Made by a program: the position numbers and the translations under genes | Assembly: GCF_045055655.1 (NCBI RefSeq) | Contig: NZ_JBANFI010000001.1 | Coordinates: 310,001-374,000 of the forward strand | DNA from: Marinospirillum alkalitolerans | GTDB taxonomy: Bacteria; Pseudomonadota; Gammaproteobacteria; Pseudomonadales; Halomonadaceae | Direction of reading: 5' to 3' | Length of the DNA: 64,000 nucleotides | The notes under the pieces: model-generated | What the model saw: the letters and a program-made list of their open reading frames with translations, nothing else | Databases searched by the model: none | What the model was told of the DNA's origin: nothing | Shown here: positions 53,147 through 62,838 of the stretch, piece by piece | Layout of the letters: each line of letters begins with the position of its first letter | Numbering within the stretch: the stretch's first letter is position 1

Positions 53147-53236
53147 CGTGATCGGCTTGATCTGAATTTCAGTGATCAGACACAGAGGGCAAGCCATTAG
53201 GCTTGCCTTTTGCACAATTGGAGGTCAGAAATCCAG

Positions 53237-54739
53237 ATGAACTACAAGGATTTACGTGATTTTATCGATCAGCTTGAAGCCCGTGGTGCGCTGAAGCGGA
53301 TCACCCAAGAAGTCGATCCCTATCTTGAAATGACTGAGATCGCTGACCGTACCCTGCGTGCTGGCGGTCCGGCGCTGCTCTTTGAAAACCCCAAAGGGCA
53401 CTCAGTGCCTGTCTTAGCCAATCTGTTTGGTACTCCTGAGCGAGTCGCCTGGGGTATGGGCGCTGAATCCACCGAAGCCCTGCGCGAAATTGGGCGTTTG
53501 CTTGCTTTTTTGAAAGAGCCAGATCCCCCCAAGGGCTTAAAAGATGCCTGGGAAAAACTGCCGATCTTTAAAAAAGTGCTCAGCATGAGTCCGAAGATCG
53601 TCAAAAAAGCACCTTGTCAGGAGGTGGTGCAAGAAGGTGAGGCGGTCAATCTCTACGACCTGCCGATCATGCACTGCTGGCCTGGCGATGCGGCGCCGCT
53701 GGTGACCTGGCCATTGGTGATCACCCAAAATCAGAAAAAAGGCCGCGAAAATCTCGGTATCTACCGTCAGCAGCTGATTGGGCGCAATAAACTGATTATG
53801 CGTTGGCTGGCTCACCGTGGCGGTGCGTTGGATTACCAAAAATTCTGCCGTGAGAATCCAGGCCAGCGCTTCCCAGTCTGCGTGGCTTTGGGGGCGGATC
53901 CGGCCACGATTCTGGGTGCTGTCACGCCGGTGCCTGATACCCTCTCTGAATATGCCTTTGCTGGCTTGTTGCGTGGTAGTAAAACCGAGCTGATCAAATC
54001 TATTGGCTATGATCTGCGTGTGCCCGCCTCAGCAGAAATCGTGCTCGAAGGCTATATCGAGCCTGGCGAAACCGCACCTGAAGGCCCCTTTGGTGATCAT
54101 ACTGGCTATTACAACGAAGTCGATCACTTCCCTGTTTTTACGGTTGAGCGTATCACGCGGCGTGCCGATGCGATTTATCACTCCACCTATACAGGACGGC
54201 CACCGGACGAGCCAGCCGTACTGGGTGTGGCACTGAATGAAGTCTTTGTGCCAATCCTGCAAAAGCAGTTTCCTGAGATTATTGATTTTTATCTGCCGCC
54301 TGAAGGCTGCTCCTATCGGATGGCCGTGGTCACAATCAAAAAACAATATCCAGGCCATGCCAAGCGCGTGATGCTGGGTGTCTGGAGCTTCTTGCGCCAG
54401 TTTATGTACACCAAGTTTGTGATTGTCACCGATGATGATATTAACGCGCGCGATTGGAAGGATGTGATGTGGGCGATCACCACACGCATGGACCCAGTGC
54501 GCGATACGGTGATGATCGAAAACACCCCGATTGATTATCTGGATTTTGCCTCACCGGTTTCAGGTCTTGGCTCCAAAATGGGACTGGATGCGACCAATAA
54601 ATGGCCAGGTGAAACCACGCGTGAGTGGGGAACGGCCATTACCATGACCGATGAAGTGAAGAGCAAAATTGATCGTCTCTGGGATGAGCTGGATATTTGC
54701 CCAGCGGCGCCGCAAAAAAACACGATCAGTGCCGGATAA
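53237..54739 (+). CDS. ubiD: 4-hydroxy-3-polyprenylbenzoate decarboxylase UbiD
   Basis: UbiD removes the carboxyl group of the ubiquinone precursor using a prenylated FMN cofactor made by UbiX. The 500-residue protein has MNYKDLRDFIDQLEARGALK, LPIMHCWPGDAAPLVTWPLV, NLGIYRQQLIGRNKLIMRWL, EAPEGPFGD-like TAPEGPFGDHTGYY with the active-site Glu, and DDDINARDWKDVMWA. The ATG at 53237 fits the family start. It is followed by a Fre-like flavin reductase, the same pair as in E. coli. Confidence 0.97.
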   Translation: MNYKDLRDFIDQLEARGALKRITQEVDPYLEMTEIADRTLRAGGPALLFENPKGHSVPVLANLFGTPERVAWGMGAESTEALREIGRLLAFLKEPDPPKGLKDAWEKLPIFKKVLSMSPKIVKKAPCQEVVQEGEAVNLYDLPIMHCWPGDAAPLVTWPLVITQNQKKGRENLGIYRQQLIGRNKLIMRWLAHRGGALDYQKFCRENPGQRFPVCVALGADPATILGAVTPVPDTLSEYAFAGLLRGSKTELIKSIGYDLRVPASAEIVLEGYIEPGETAPEGPFGDHTGYYNEVDHFPVFTVERITRRADAIYHSTYTGRPPDEPAVLGVALNEVFVPILQKQFPEIIDFYLPPEGCSYRMAVVTIKKQYPGHAKRVMLGVWSFLRQFMYTKFVIVTDDDINARDWKDVMWAITTRMDPVRDTVMIENTPIDYLDFASPVSGLGSKMGLDATNKWPGETTREWGTAITMTDEVKSKIDRLWDELDICPAAPQKNTISAG

Positions 54740-54814
54740 TCGCGCACTGAATCCGCAGACTGGCCGTGCGCAACCTCAAGCTTGTGGCGGCCTCCTAGCA
54801 AAAAGAAGTGAAGT

Positions 54815-55561
54815 ATGACGGACTCAACGATTCAATCTCTGCGTGCGCGGGTGCTGCACTATCAGCCCCTCAACGAGGATGTCTATCATCTGGTGTTGGC
54901 ACCAGAGCAGCCCATCGCATTTCAGCCTGGCCAGTATATCGAGTTACAGGCAGCAGCCGATCAGTGGGGGGCCTTCTCTCTGGCCTGCACATCGGATGCA
55001 ACACAGCTGGAGCTGCATATTCAGCATCTTCCTCATCGCCCGACTTCGGCCTTATTGCATCAGCAGTGTTTGCGCGCTTATGAGCAGCAAGACTGGATCA
55101 CACTGCGTGGCCCACAAGGGGGCGCGGTGTTATCCAATACTGGCACAGAGCCTCTGACTTTGATTGCCGCCGGAACAGGCTATGCACAGATCAAATCCTG
55201 GTTGCTGGCGTTAGAAAAACAGGCCTCCGAAACGGCCATTACCCTCTATTGGGCGGTCCGTACGCCGGATGATTTTTATGACCAGCAATGGCTACACAAC
55301 TGGCAGCAAGCGCCGCAGCATCAGCTGATACAGGTTGTCGAGCTGGCCGATGCACAGTGGACAGGTCGTAGTGGACGGATTACCGAAGCCCTCGCACAGG
55401 ATTTTATCGGCCCGCACAGTGCGACCCACCTCAAGGGCTTGATCAGTGGCTCGCCTGCTATGGTCTATGCAGTCGAAGATCTGCTGCTGGAGCGAGGTTT
55501 ATCGCCGCGCGCCTTGATCAGCGATGTGCACTTCTACGCCCCGCGTGATTATTCTGCTTAA
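54815..55561 (+). CDS. fre: NAD(P)H-flavin reductase (Fre-like)
   Basis: Fre-type enzymes reduce free flavins with NAD(P)H. The 248-residue protein has a ferredoxin-reductase fold: PGQYIELQAAADQWGAFSLA contains the flavin-binding motif (normally RxYS, here WGAFS), ITLRGPQGGAVL follows, and LIAAGTGYAQIKSWLLAL is the nicotinamide loop. ISGSPAMVYAVEDLLLERG is the typical C-terminal part. The usual Arg of the flavin motif is absent, so cofactor handling may differ. It follows ubiD by 75 bases. Confidence 0.87.
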   Translation: MTDSTIQSLRARVLHYQPLNEDVYHLVLAPEQPIAFQPGQYIELQAAADQWGAFSLACTSDATQLELHIQHLPHRPTSALLHQQCLRAYEQQDWITLRGPQGGAVLSNTGTEPLTLIAAGTGYAQIKSWLLALEKQASETAITLYWAVRTPDDFYDQQWLHNWQQAPQHQLIQVVELADAQWTGRSGRITEALAQDFIGPHSATHLKGLISGSPAMVYAVEDLLLERGLSPRALISDVHFYAPRDYSA

Positions 55562-55582
55562 GTTCCCTTGGAGAGCCTGACC

Positions 55583-56350
55583 ATGCCTTGTGCCGCCAAC
55601 ATGCAAGACAAGACCCAACACACTTATGTGATTACTGGTGCTGGACAGCGTGCAGGCTTGGCTCTGGCCGAGCACTGGCTGGCAGCCGGGCATCAGGTGA
55701 TCTTCAGCTATCGTCAGCCCAAACCGGGTGTGATGGCGCTAGAGCAGCAAGGTGCCTTGGGTATTCAGGCTGATTTCAGCACCAATGAAGGGATTTTAGC
55801 TTTTGCACAAGCGGTTCAGCAGCAAAGCGATCTGGTGCATCTGCTGGTGCATAATGCCTCTGAATGGTCTGCTGATCCCAAAAAAGAAGATCAAGAAGCC
55901 TGGCAACAGGTCGCCGCGAGGCATCAGTGTTTGTTTCAAGTGCATCAACAAGCCCCTTATCTGCTGAACCTTGCATTAGAACCTCAGCTACGCGCAGCGG
56001 CACAACAAAGCGGACAGGCCACACAAATTATTCATTTAACCGATGATGCCGTGCGCCGTGGCTCGGCCAAACATGGTGCTTATTTGGCGACCAAAGCGGC
56101 ACTGGAGAATCTGACTTACTCCTTTGCTGCACGCTTTGCGCCCCAGATCCGCGTGAACGCTATTGCGCCTGCCTTGCTGGCTTTTAATGATGGCGATTCT
56201 GAAGCCTATCGAGCCGAGGCCTTGCAAAAATCGCCGCTCGGCATCGAACCTGGCTTTACTAGCCTCGTGCAAGCCGTTGATTATTTGATTCACCAGCCTT
56301 ATACCACAGGCAGCATTTTACCCTTGAACGGTGGGCGGCATCTTAAGTAA
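55583..56350 (+). CDS. folM: Dihydromonapterin/dihydrofolate reductase FolM
   Basis: FolM is a short-chain dehydrogenase that reduces dihydromonapterin to the tetrahydro form and has weak dihydrofolate reductase activity. The 255-residue protein has YVITGAGQRAGLALAEHWL (cofactor loop with a basic residue for NADPH), GIQADFSTNEGILAFA, LVHNASEWSAD, HGAYLATKAALENLT with catalytic Tyr and Lys, and VNAIAPALLAFN. The end PLNGGRHLK matches E. coli FolM. GGAG precedes the ATG at 55583; an in-frame TTG at 55568 is less likely. Confidence 0.88.
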   Translation: MPCAANMQDKTQHTYVITGAGQRAGLALAEHWLAAGHQVIFSYRQPKPGVMALEQQGALGIQADFSTNEGILAFAQAVQQQSDLVHLLVHNASEWSADPKKEDQEAWQQVAARHQCLFQVHQQAPYLLNLALEPQLRAAAQQSGQATQIIHLTDDAVRRGSAKHGAYLATKAALENLTYSFAARFAPQIRVNAIAPALLAFNDGDSEAYRAEALQKSPLGIEPGFTSLVQAVDYLIHQPYTTGSILPLNGGRHLK

Positions 56351-56420
56351 ACCCTTGAGTTTTATTTATAAACCCCCACCTCAGTGAAGATAGTGATGTA
56401 ACTGATGTAAAGGAGCGATG

Positions 56421-56975
56421 ATGAGCCAACATTTTGAAGCAGCCCCAGGTTTACACCCCAGCAAAGACCCAGCCACCCAGGGCTTTGTGTTTAACCAAAC
56501 CATGCTGCGCATTAAAGATCCTGAAATCACGCTCGATTTTTATACGCGTGTGCTGGGGATGACACTGGTGCGCAAGCTGGATTTTCCTGAAATGCACTTC
56601 ACGCTGTTTTTCTTGGCTAGCCTTGAAGAGCAAGATCTGGCCAACTGGTCACAAGATGCAGCCGAGCGCACAGTCCAAACCTTTAGCCGCCCAGCCATGC
56701 TGGAGCTGACTTGGAACTGGGGTACTGAAAGCGATGAGCAGTGCCAGTACCACAATGGCAATGAAGAGCCCAAAGGCTTTGGGCATATTGGCTTTGCTGT
56801 TCCTGATTTAGACGCCGCCTGCGCGCGTTTTACCGAGCTGGGTGTGGCCTTTGTGAAGCGCCCTGAAGACGGCAAGATGAATGACATCGCCTTTATCCGC
56901 GATCCCGATGGTTACTGGATCGAGATTTTTGAGCCTGCGCGCTTGCCCAAGGGCTTGGAAAGCCATTTGGGGTGA
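56421..56975 (+). CDS. gloA: Lactoylglutathione lyase (glyoxalase I)
   Basis: Glyoxalase I turns the methylglyoxal-glutathione adduct into lactoylglutathione. The 184-residue protein is the longer, zinc-type form found in Pseudomonas and eukaryotes: FNQTMLRIKDPEITLDFYTRVLGMTLVR, MHFTLFFLAS, MLELTWNWGTE with a metal Glu, GFGHIGFAVPDLDAA with a metal His, and FIRDPDGYWIEIFEP with the last Glu. Two ATGs in tandem (56418, 56421) follow AGGAG; the second has better spacing. Its stop codon overlaps the start of the next gene by one base. Confidence 0.94.
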   Translation: MSQHFEAAPGLHPSKDPATQGFVFNQTMLRIKDPEITLDFYTRVLGMTLVRKLDFPEMHFTLFFLASLEEQDLANWSQDAAERTVQTFSRPAMLELTWNWGTESDEQCQYHNGNEEPKGFGHIGFAVPDLDAACARFTELGVAFVKRPEDGKMNDIAFIRDPDGYWIEIFEPARLPKGLESHLG

Positions 56976-57712
56976 TGGACTTGTTGAAATACCTAGTGCT
57001 ACCACCTACTGCCAACGCCCTGCTGATCTTGGCAGGGTTAGGCTTGATCTGGTTCCGTTGGAAAAAAATGGGTAGCAGCTTCGTACTTGCAGGAAGCCTA
57101 ACCCTAATCCTGCTATCTCTGCCTGTAGTCAGCCACGGCTTGACTCAGCCCTTGGAACGCTACCCCGCACTCAAGCTGGAAGACTTGGATCAGCAGCAAG
57201 CTATTATCATTTTGGGCGGTGGGCGAGCCTATTCAGGAAAAGAGTTTGGCTGGCAGAATGCTCCCAGTGAGGCGAATTTAAGTCGCTTGAACTATGGAGC
57301 CTGGCTGCACCGGAAAACCGGTTTACCGCTTTTACTAACCGGTGGAAGCAAACATGGAGAAACACTCAGTGAAGCCCAACTGATGCAACAAACGCTGCAA
57401 GAAAGCTTTGGCATACAAGCCCGCTGGCTTGAAGAGCAAAGCCGCACCACCCAAGAAAATGCTTACTACACTGCTGCACTCCTACAACAAGAAAACCTGA
57501 ACCAAGTAATCCTCGTTAGCCATGCTTGGCACCTAGCTAGAGCCGTTCCTACTTTTGAAAACCAAGGACTCCAGGTTTTACCGGCACCCCTGCAATTTTC
57601 TACCCCGCCACCTGAAGGACTTATTGGCTGGATGCCTAGTGCCTACCACTTGAGAAAAAGCACCCTAGCCATTCACGAGTACTTGGGGAGAGTGGCGTAT
57701 CAGCTGAGATGA
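56975..57712 (+). CDS. ElyC/SanA/YdcF family (DUF218) envelope protein
   Basis: This 245-residue protein has two N-terminal membrane segments (LPPTANALLILAGLGLIWF and FVLAGSLTLILLSLPVVSHG) and a DUF218 domain: QQAIIILGGGRAYSGKEFGW, RLNYGAWLHRKTGLPLLLTGG, EEQSRTTQENAYYTAALL and VILVSHAWHLARAVPTFE. The plan matches ElyC, linked in E. coli to the lipid carrier used in peptidoglycan synthesis. The ATG at 56975 overlaps the gloA stop by one base. It is the last chromosomal gene before the CRISPR array, 66 bases away. Confidence 0.85.
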   Translation: MDLLKYLVLPPTANALLILAGLGLIWFRWKKMGSSFVLAGSLTLILLSLPVVSHGLTQPLERYPALKLEDLDQQQAIIILGGGRAYSGKEFGWQNAPSEANLSRLNYGAWLHRKTGLPLLLTGGSKHGETLSEAQLMQQTLQESFGIQARWLEEQSRTTQENAYYTAALLQQENLNQVILVSHAWHLARAVPTFENQGLQVLPAPLQFSTPPPEGLIGWMPSAYHLRKSTLAIHEYLGRVAYQLR

Positions 57713-57778
57713 GTGACTCCAAAGGTGTGTGTTCGCCTTTAAGCTGCTGATGCCACGCATACCACGCCTTGCTTCAGT
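57713..57778 (+). promoter_or_regulatory. Left flank of the CRISPR array (possible leader)
   Basis: If the plus strand is the crRNA sense strand, this 66-base gap is the leader side. It has a 7-bp stem (AAAGGTG / CGCCTTT, one G-T pair) without a T run, and just before the first repeat CTTCAGTG doubles the first bases of the repeat (TTTCAGTG). It is not AT-rich and no clear promoter is visible, so the leader may extend into the end of the upstream gene. Confidence 0.35.
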
Positions 57779-60700
57779 GTTTCAGTGGCTGACTTGTTGA
57801 GATAGGCTCTGAAGCGTGTGGGACACATCGGATGCCGCGTGGATTCAACAGCTGTTTCAGTGGCTGACTTGTTGAGATAGGCTCTGAAGCGGATTCTGGA
57901 AGAAAAGATGCGTCCCGGTCGCAAGTTTCAGTGGCTGACTTGTTGAGATAGGCTCTGAAGCCTACAGAAAGGGCTGCAGAGGATGCGGCGCAAGCATGTT
58001 TCAGTGGCTGACTTGTTGAGATAGGCTCTGAAGCCCGACCAGGGCGGCGGGGCTGGGGTCGCTGGTTGCGTTTCAGTGGCTGACTTGTTGAGATAGGCTC
58101 TGAAGCAAGCAAAGCCGATCATCCATAAGCCACTCTCCGGAGTGTTTCAGTGGCTGACTTGTTGAGATAGGCTCTGAAGCGGCAGTGACTTGATTCTTCA
58201 CCGTGTTCATTACAGTTTCAGTGGCTGACTTGTTGAGATAGGCTCTGAAGCCCCCACATTGCTCCTTCAGGCGCTCCTGTTCATCTGTTTCAGTGGCTGA
58301 CTTGTTGAGATAGGCTCTGAAGCGTCATGCCTGATGTCAAAACGCTGGCCGCTGCGCGAGTTGTGTTTCAGTGGCTGACTTGTTGAGATAGGCTCTGAAG
58401 CGAATCAAGCCGGTCTGGATTGGTGTGGGGCAGGCTTGTTTCAGTGGCTGACTTGTTGAGATAGGCTCTGAAGCGTTTAGCGAACCCCGAAAAGCCCGAC
58501 CCCTTTAGGTTTCAGTGGCTGACTTGTTGAGATAGGCTCTGAAGCCAAATTACTGACGCGATTCGAGCCACCTTGGCTCTTGTTTCAGTGGCTGACTTGT
58601 TGAGATAGGCTCTGAAGCGCCAAAAATCAGCAATTGAATCAAGGTACTCTTGTTTCAGTGGCTGACTTGTTGAGATAGGCTCTGAAGCAACGCTGCTATC
58701 ACCAACGGCAATAACAAAGGTGGTGTTTCAGTGGCTGACTTGTTGAGATAGGCTCTGAAGCGCTTAATCCTGCTATTCACAAGCAAGATGTTGAGTTTCA
58801 GTGGCTGACTTGTTGAGATAGGCTCTGAAGCGCTCTTCAAACCACCAGCGACCCAGCCAGGATGGTTTCAGTGGCTGACTTGTTGAGATAGGCTCTGAAG
58901 CTTCATAGACGACTCCCTGGCTGGCTGGCGCGATGTTTCAGTGGCTGACTTGTTGAGATAGGCTCTGAAGCAGCGAAAAAACCCAGCTGGGAGAACGCGC
59001 CTGAGTGTTTCAGTGGCTGACTTGTTGAGATAGGCTCTGAAGCGTCTTCCAACTGCGCCCCCTTGCCGGCCTGTCCAGTTTCAGTGGCTGACTTGTTGAG
59101 ATAGGCTCTGAAGCGCAAGAACAGGGTAAACGCTGCTGCTGTGGCTGCTTGTTTCAGTGGCTGACTTGTTGAGATAGGCTCTGAAGCCCGATCCAGAGTC
59201 TTTTGGGCTTGAGCAACGGTATGTTTCAGTGGCTGACTTGTTGAGATAGGCTCTGAAGCAGCCATGGAACATTCCCTGTTTTGGAGCGAAGACCGGGTTT
59301 CAGTGGCTGACTTGTTGAGATAGGCTCTGAAGCATCCTTGAACTGGCATCAGATTACGCCTCAGTCATGTTTCAGTGGCTGACTTGTTGAGATAGGCTCT
59401 GAAGCGCTGTGTATAGTGAAAAAGGAAGCGCACTCTCCAGTTTCAGTGGCTGACTTGTTGAGATAGGCTCTGAAGCCACTGACTGAGCAAAAGCCTCATC
59501 AGGGTAGCTGGTTTCAGTGGCTGACTTGTTGAGATAGGCTCTGAAGCCAAAACTTATTCCATCTTCCAGGAAGGGGACCCTGTTTCAGTGGCTGACTTGT
59601 TGAGATAGGCTCTGAAGCCAGTCGAAACTTGAGGTCTTCAAAACAGGCTTCGGTTTCAGTGGCTGACTTGTTGAGATAGGCTCTGAAGCTGACGCAGCGC
59701 CATGCCGAGTTATCGCGAGAGCTGTTTCAGTGGCTGACTTGTTGAGATAGGCTCTGAAGCTGTGGCGGCTGCCGTAGGTTTGGTCGTGACTGTCCAGTTT
59801 CAGTGGCTGACTTGTTGAGATAGGCTCTGAAGCCAGAAGCACGATGCTCAACGCACCACGATGGTACTGTTTCAGTGGCTGACTTGTTGAGATAGGCTCT
59901 GAAGCCAGCTTTTGGCCGCGCTTTTCTACGAAGTCTTTGAGGTTTCAGTGGCTGACTTGTTGAGATAGGCTCTGAAGCGAAGGCTTCAATGGTTTCGGCC
60001 AAGTTGTGAGAGGTTTCAGTGGCTGACTTGTTGAGATAGGCTCTGAAGCTTCCTGCACCATGCCAGCAAGGGCGCGGCCATGATGTTTCAGTGGCTGACT
60101 TGTTGAGATAGGCTCTGAAGCTGGGATGCCGTGGCTGGCGACTTTCTCAAGGAGATGTTTCAGTGGCTGACTTGTTGAGATAGGCTCTGAAGCTGATGCT
60201 GGCCGTGCCGCCGTTTTGGACGTGCAGGGTTTCAGTGGCTGACTTGTTGAGATAGGCTCTGAAGCCTCAAGCAGATGGGGTTCAGTGACAAAACTCCTTG
60301 TTTCAGTGGCTGACTTGTTGAGATAGGCTCTGAAGCATGCTTGAGCAGGCTCAACTCATGATTAGCTTGAGTTGTTTCAGTGGCTGACTTGTTGAGATAG
60401 GCTCTGAAGCAGCTGGGGATTCGCATCGTGTGGGATCGGGGGTAGTTTCAGTGGCTGACTTGTTGAGATAGGCTCTGAAGCAAGCAGAAAACAGCAAGAA
60501 AAGCGATTTAAAAGAGTTTCAGTGGCTGACTTGTTGAGATAGGCTCTGAAGCGCGATTTATACAGCAGCAGAGTCGAGCATTCCAGTACGTTTCAGTGGC
60601 TGACTTGTTGAGATAGGCTCTGAAGCGTTCGACAGCTTGCTCACTTTTCCAATCCTCTAGTGTTTCAGTGGCTGACTTGTTGAGATAGGCTCTGAAGCGA

Positions 60701-62149
60701 GGAAATCAACATGCAGACCCTGGTGTTAACGGGTTTCAGTGGCTGACTTGTTGAGATAGGCTCTGAAGCCAAAGGGTGAGCGCAGTTTGTGGCGCGTTCG
60801 CCTGTTTCAGTGGCTGACTTGTTGAGATAGGCTCTGAAGCCGATTGGCGGGGATGATTACAACGGCGCAGTAAAATGTTTCAGTGGCTGACTTGTTGAGA
60901 TAGGCTCTGAAGCCCACCCCACAAACCTTGTAAGCCGCTGACAAAATACGTTTCAGTGGCTGACTTGTTGAGATAGGCTCTGAAGCGTGCGGCCTAACTC
61001 TGACTCTGGCGGTATCCGTGGGTTTCAGTGGCTGACTTGTTGAGATAGGCTCTGAAGCTTGCAATCAGACAGGGCATCTAGTTTTGTAAGATGGTTTCAG
61101 TGGCTGACTTGTTGAGATAGGCTCTGAAGCTAAAAAAACAAAAAAACCCCACTCATCGTTAGATGTTTCAGTGGCTGACTTGTTGAGATAGGCTCTGAAG
61201 CTATGTGGTTGTAAGGCCCGCGCAAGATGCAGAGAACGTTTCAGTGGCTGACTTGTTGAGATAGGCTCTGAAGCGTCGCTTGGGCTGAGAATACAGGCGA
61301 CATCGGGAAGTTTCAGTGGCTGACTTGTTGAGATAGGCTCTGAAGCCGGCTGTAAAAAAAACACCATGGCGGCGGTGACCGGGTTTCAGTGGCTGACTTG
61401 TTGAGATAGGCTCTGAAGCCAGTCGCTCCCCGTAGTCGTTGGTGGTGCGGCCTGTGTTTCAGTGGCTGACTTGTTGAGATAGGCTCTGAAGCCAGATAAA
61501 AAAGCAGCGTAAAAACGGCCCTGCTCAGGTTTCAGTGGCTGACTTGTTGAGATAGGCTCTGAAGCGACATTCATGGAAAAAAACCCCTGCTGGAATTTCT
61601 TGTTTCAGTGGCTGACTTGTTGAGATAGGCTCTGAAGCCAATCAAGCGGCTTGAAGCTGCGCTCAGCAAGGCGGTTTCAGTGGCTGACTTGTTGAGATAG
61701 GCTCTGAAGCGCCTCGGCCAGTTGCGCTCTTGCCAAAACGGGGGCGGGTTTCAGTGGCTGACTTGTTGAGATAGGCTCTGAAGCCGGTGGCGGTTCAGGC
61801 GATGGTGATGGCGATGGTGAGTTTCAGTGGCTGACTTGTTGAGATAGGCTCTGAAGCGGTTGTTGCCTTGCCCGTTTTGCGGCGGAAATATAGTTTCAGT
61901 GGCTGACTTGTTGAGATAGGCTCTGAAGCGAAAAAGCCAGCAATGCTCCAACACTGAGTTTTCTTCGTTTCAGTGGCTGACTTGTTGAGATAGGCTCTGA
62001 AGCTTCTGGCGGTGGCGGTTCAGGCGATGGTGAGGGTGAGTTTCAGTGGCTGACTTGTTGAGATAGGCTCTGAAGCAGGACCGTACCACTCGTATTCGAT
62101 GCGACCTTGCGTGTTTCAGTGGCTGACTTGTTGAGATAGGCTCTGAAGC
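57779..62149 (+). CRISPR. CRISPR array, 61 repeats and 60 spacers, type II-B-like repeat
   Basis: The 37-base repeat begins GTTTCAGTGGCTGACTTG and ends GATAGGCTCTGAAGC. I counted 61 copies from 57779-57815 to 62113-62149, all apparently identical, with 60 spacers of 33-41 bases (mean about 35). The first half of the repeat matches the F. novicida type II-B crRNA repeat at about 17 of 22 positions, which sets the plus strand as crRNA sense. No decayed terminal repeat marks either end, which suggests recent activity. Two spacers share a 24-base core. Read on the minus strand the array gives false repetitive frames (FRAYLNKSATET, ASEPISTSQPLK). Confidence 0.98.
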
Positions 62150-62256
62150 CCCAAAAACTTTCTGCGTAACAACAGTTAGTTAGCGGGGCACAGAGCCTAA
62201 CTTTTTCCGAAAACTCTTCCAATGCTCAAAAACATTTAGATTTTGCGAAAAAACTT
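62150..62256 (+). ncRNA. Candidate tracrRNA or anti-repeat region between array and cas4
   Basis: This 107-base AT-rich gap contains CAGAGCCTAACT (62191-62202), which can pair with 11 of 12 bases of the repeat segment AGATAGGCTCTG. If transcribed rightward it could act as the anti-repeat of a tracrRNA, which type II systems require. Only a short part of the repeat is covered, no clear promoter or terminator is visible, and a decayed repeat fragment is an alternative explanation. Confidence 0.25.
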
Positions 62257-62838
62257 CTAACGATCATTGCAGTACCTCAGATATTCACATTGATCACATT
62301 TTGCCTCTGTTGCGCTGGATGCTGGCATCCGGTGAATGCTGGTTGTCTTTCTCAGTTCTGCCACTACTTTGAACAAGGCCAGTCTCAGCTCACTGCTCAG
62401 GTCAACCGGATACTGCTTTCTGGCATCCCCTTTTAGAAGTACAGCGGCCGCCACCTTGAGATAAAGTGACTCTTCAACTCCGATAGCATAGGCCATCAAT
62501 TGGAGTTTCTGGGCAAGCGTGGGCTTATTTTTATCTACCTTGTACTCGATCACCACCCCCTGATCGCCATTACTGATCAATTCATCTATATAGCCATGTA
62601 CACCTAGGCTTCTGGAGCAGACATAAACATCAACCTCATGCTTGGAAGGGCCCTTAATATACTGGTTTAGTCGCCTTTTATGACGTGGGTTTTGCGACGC
62701 ATGCCAGCGTTTACCCTGAGAAACCCACCCCTGTTCAGGTGGCTCGAAGCTCATCACTTGTTTGAACCAGGGAATGCGCGGGCAAAACAAAAACTGGCGA
62801 ATATGGCTGACAGGGATCAGCTCATCAGTAGATGTCAT
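62257..62838 (-). CDS. cas4: CRISPR-associated protein Cas4
   Basis: Cas4 is a RecB-family iron-sulphur nuclease that trims prespacers and helps select PAM-bearing ends during spacer capture. The 193-residue protein has Cys19 (RQFLFCPRIPW) and a C-terminal triad Cys181, Cys184, Cys190 (KCDQCEYLRYCND) for the 4Fe-4S cluster. The nuclease residues are in VHGYIDELI, VVIEYKVDKNKP and LQLMAYAIG. I chose the ATG at 62838, which has GAGGAG ten bases upstream and overlaps cas2 by 14 bases; the open frame extends to 62937 inside cas2. It is the last gene of the cas operon. Confidence 0.94.
   Translation of the reverse strand: MTSTDELIPVSHIRQFLFCPRIPWFKQVMSFEPPEQGWVSQGKRWHASQNPRHKRRLNQYIKGPSKHEVDVYVCSRSLGVHGYIDELISNGDQGVVIEYKVDKNKPTLAQKLQLMAYAIGVEESLYLKVAAAVLLKGDARKQYPVDLSSELRLALFKVVAELRKTTSIHRMPASSATEAKCDQCEYLRYCNDR

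Noticed and set aside
57739..61954. Many minus-strand open frames with repeated ASEPISTSQPLK, FRAYLNKSATET and LQSLSQQVSH units
   Set aside because: They are translations of the 37-base CRISPR repeat in three frames joined by spacers. The period of about 72 bases and lack of ribosome sites show they are not repeat proteins.
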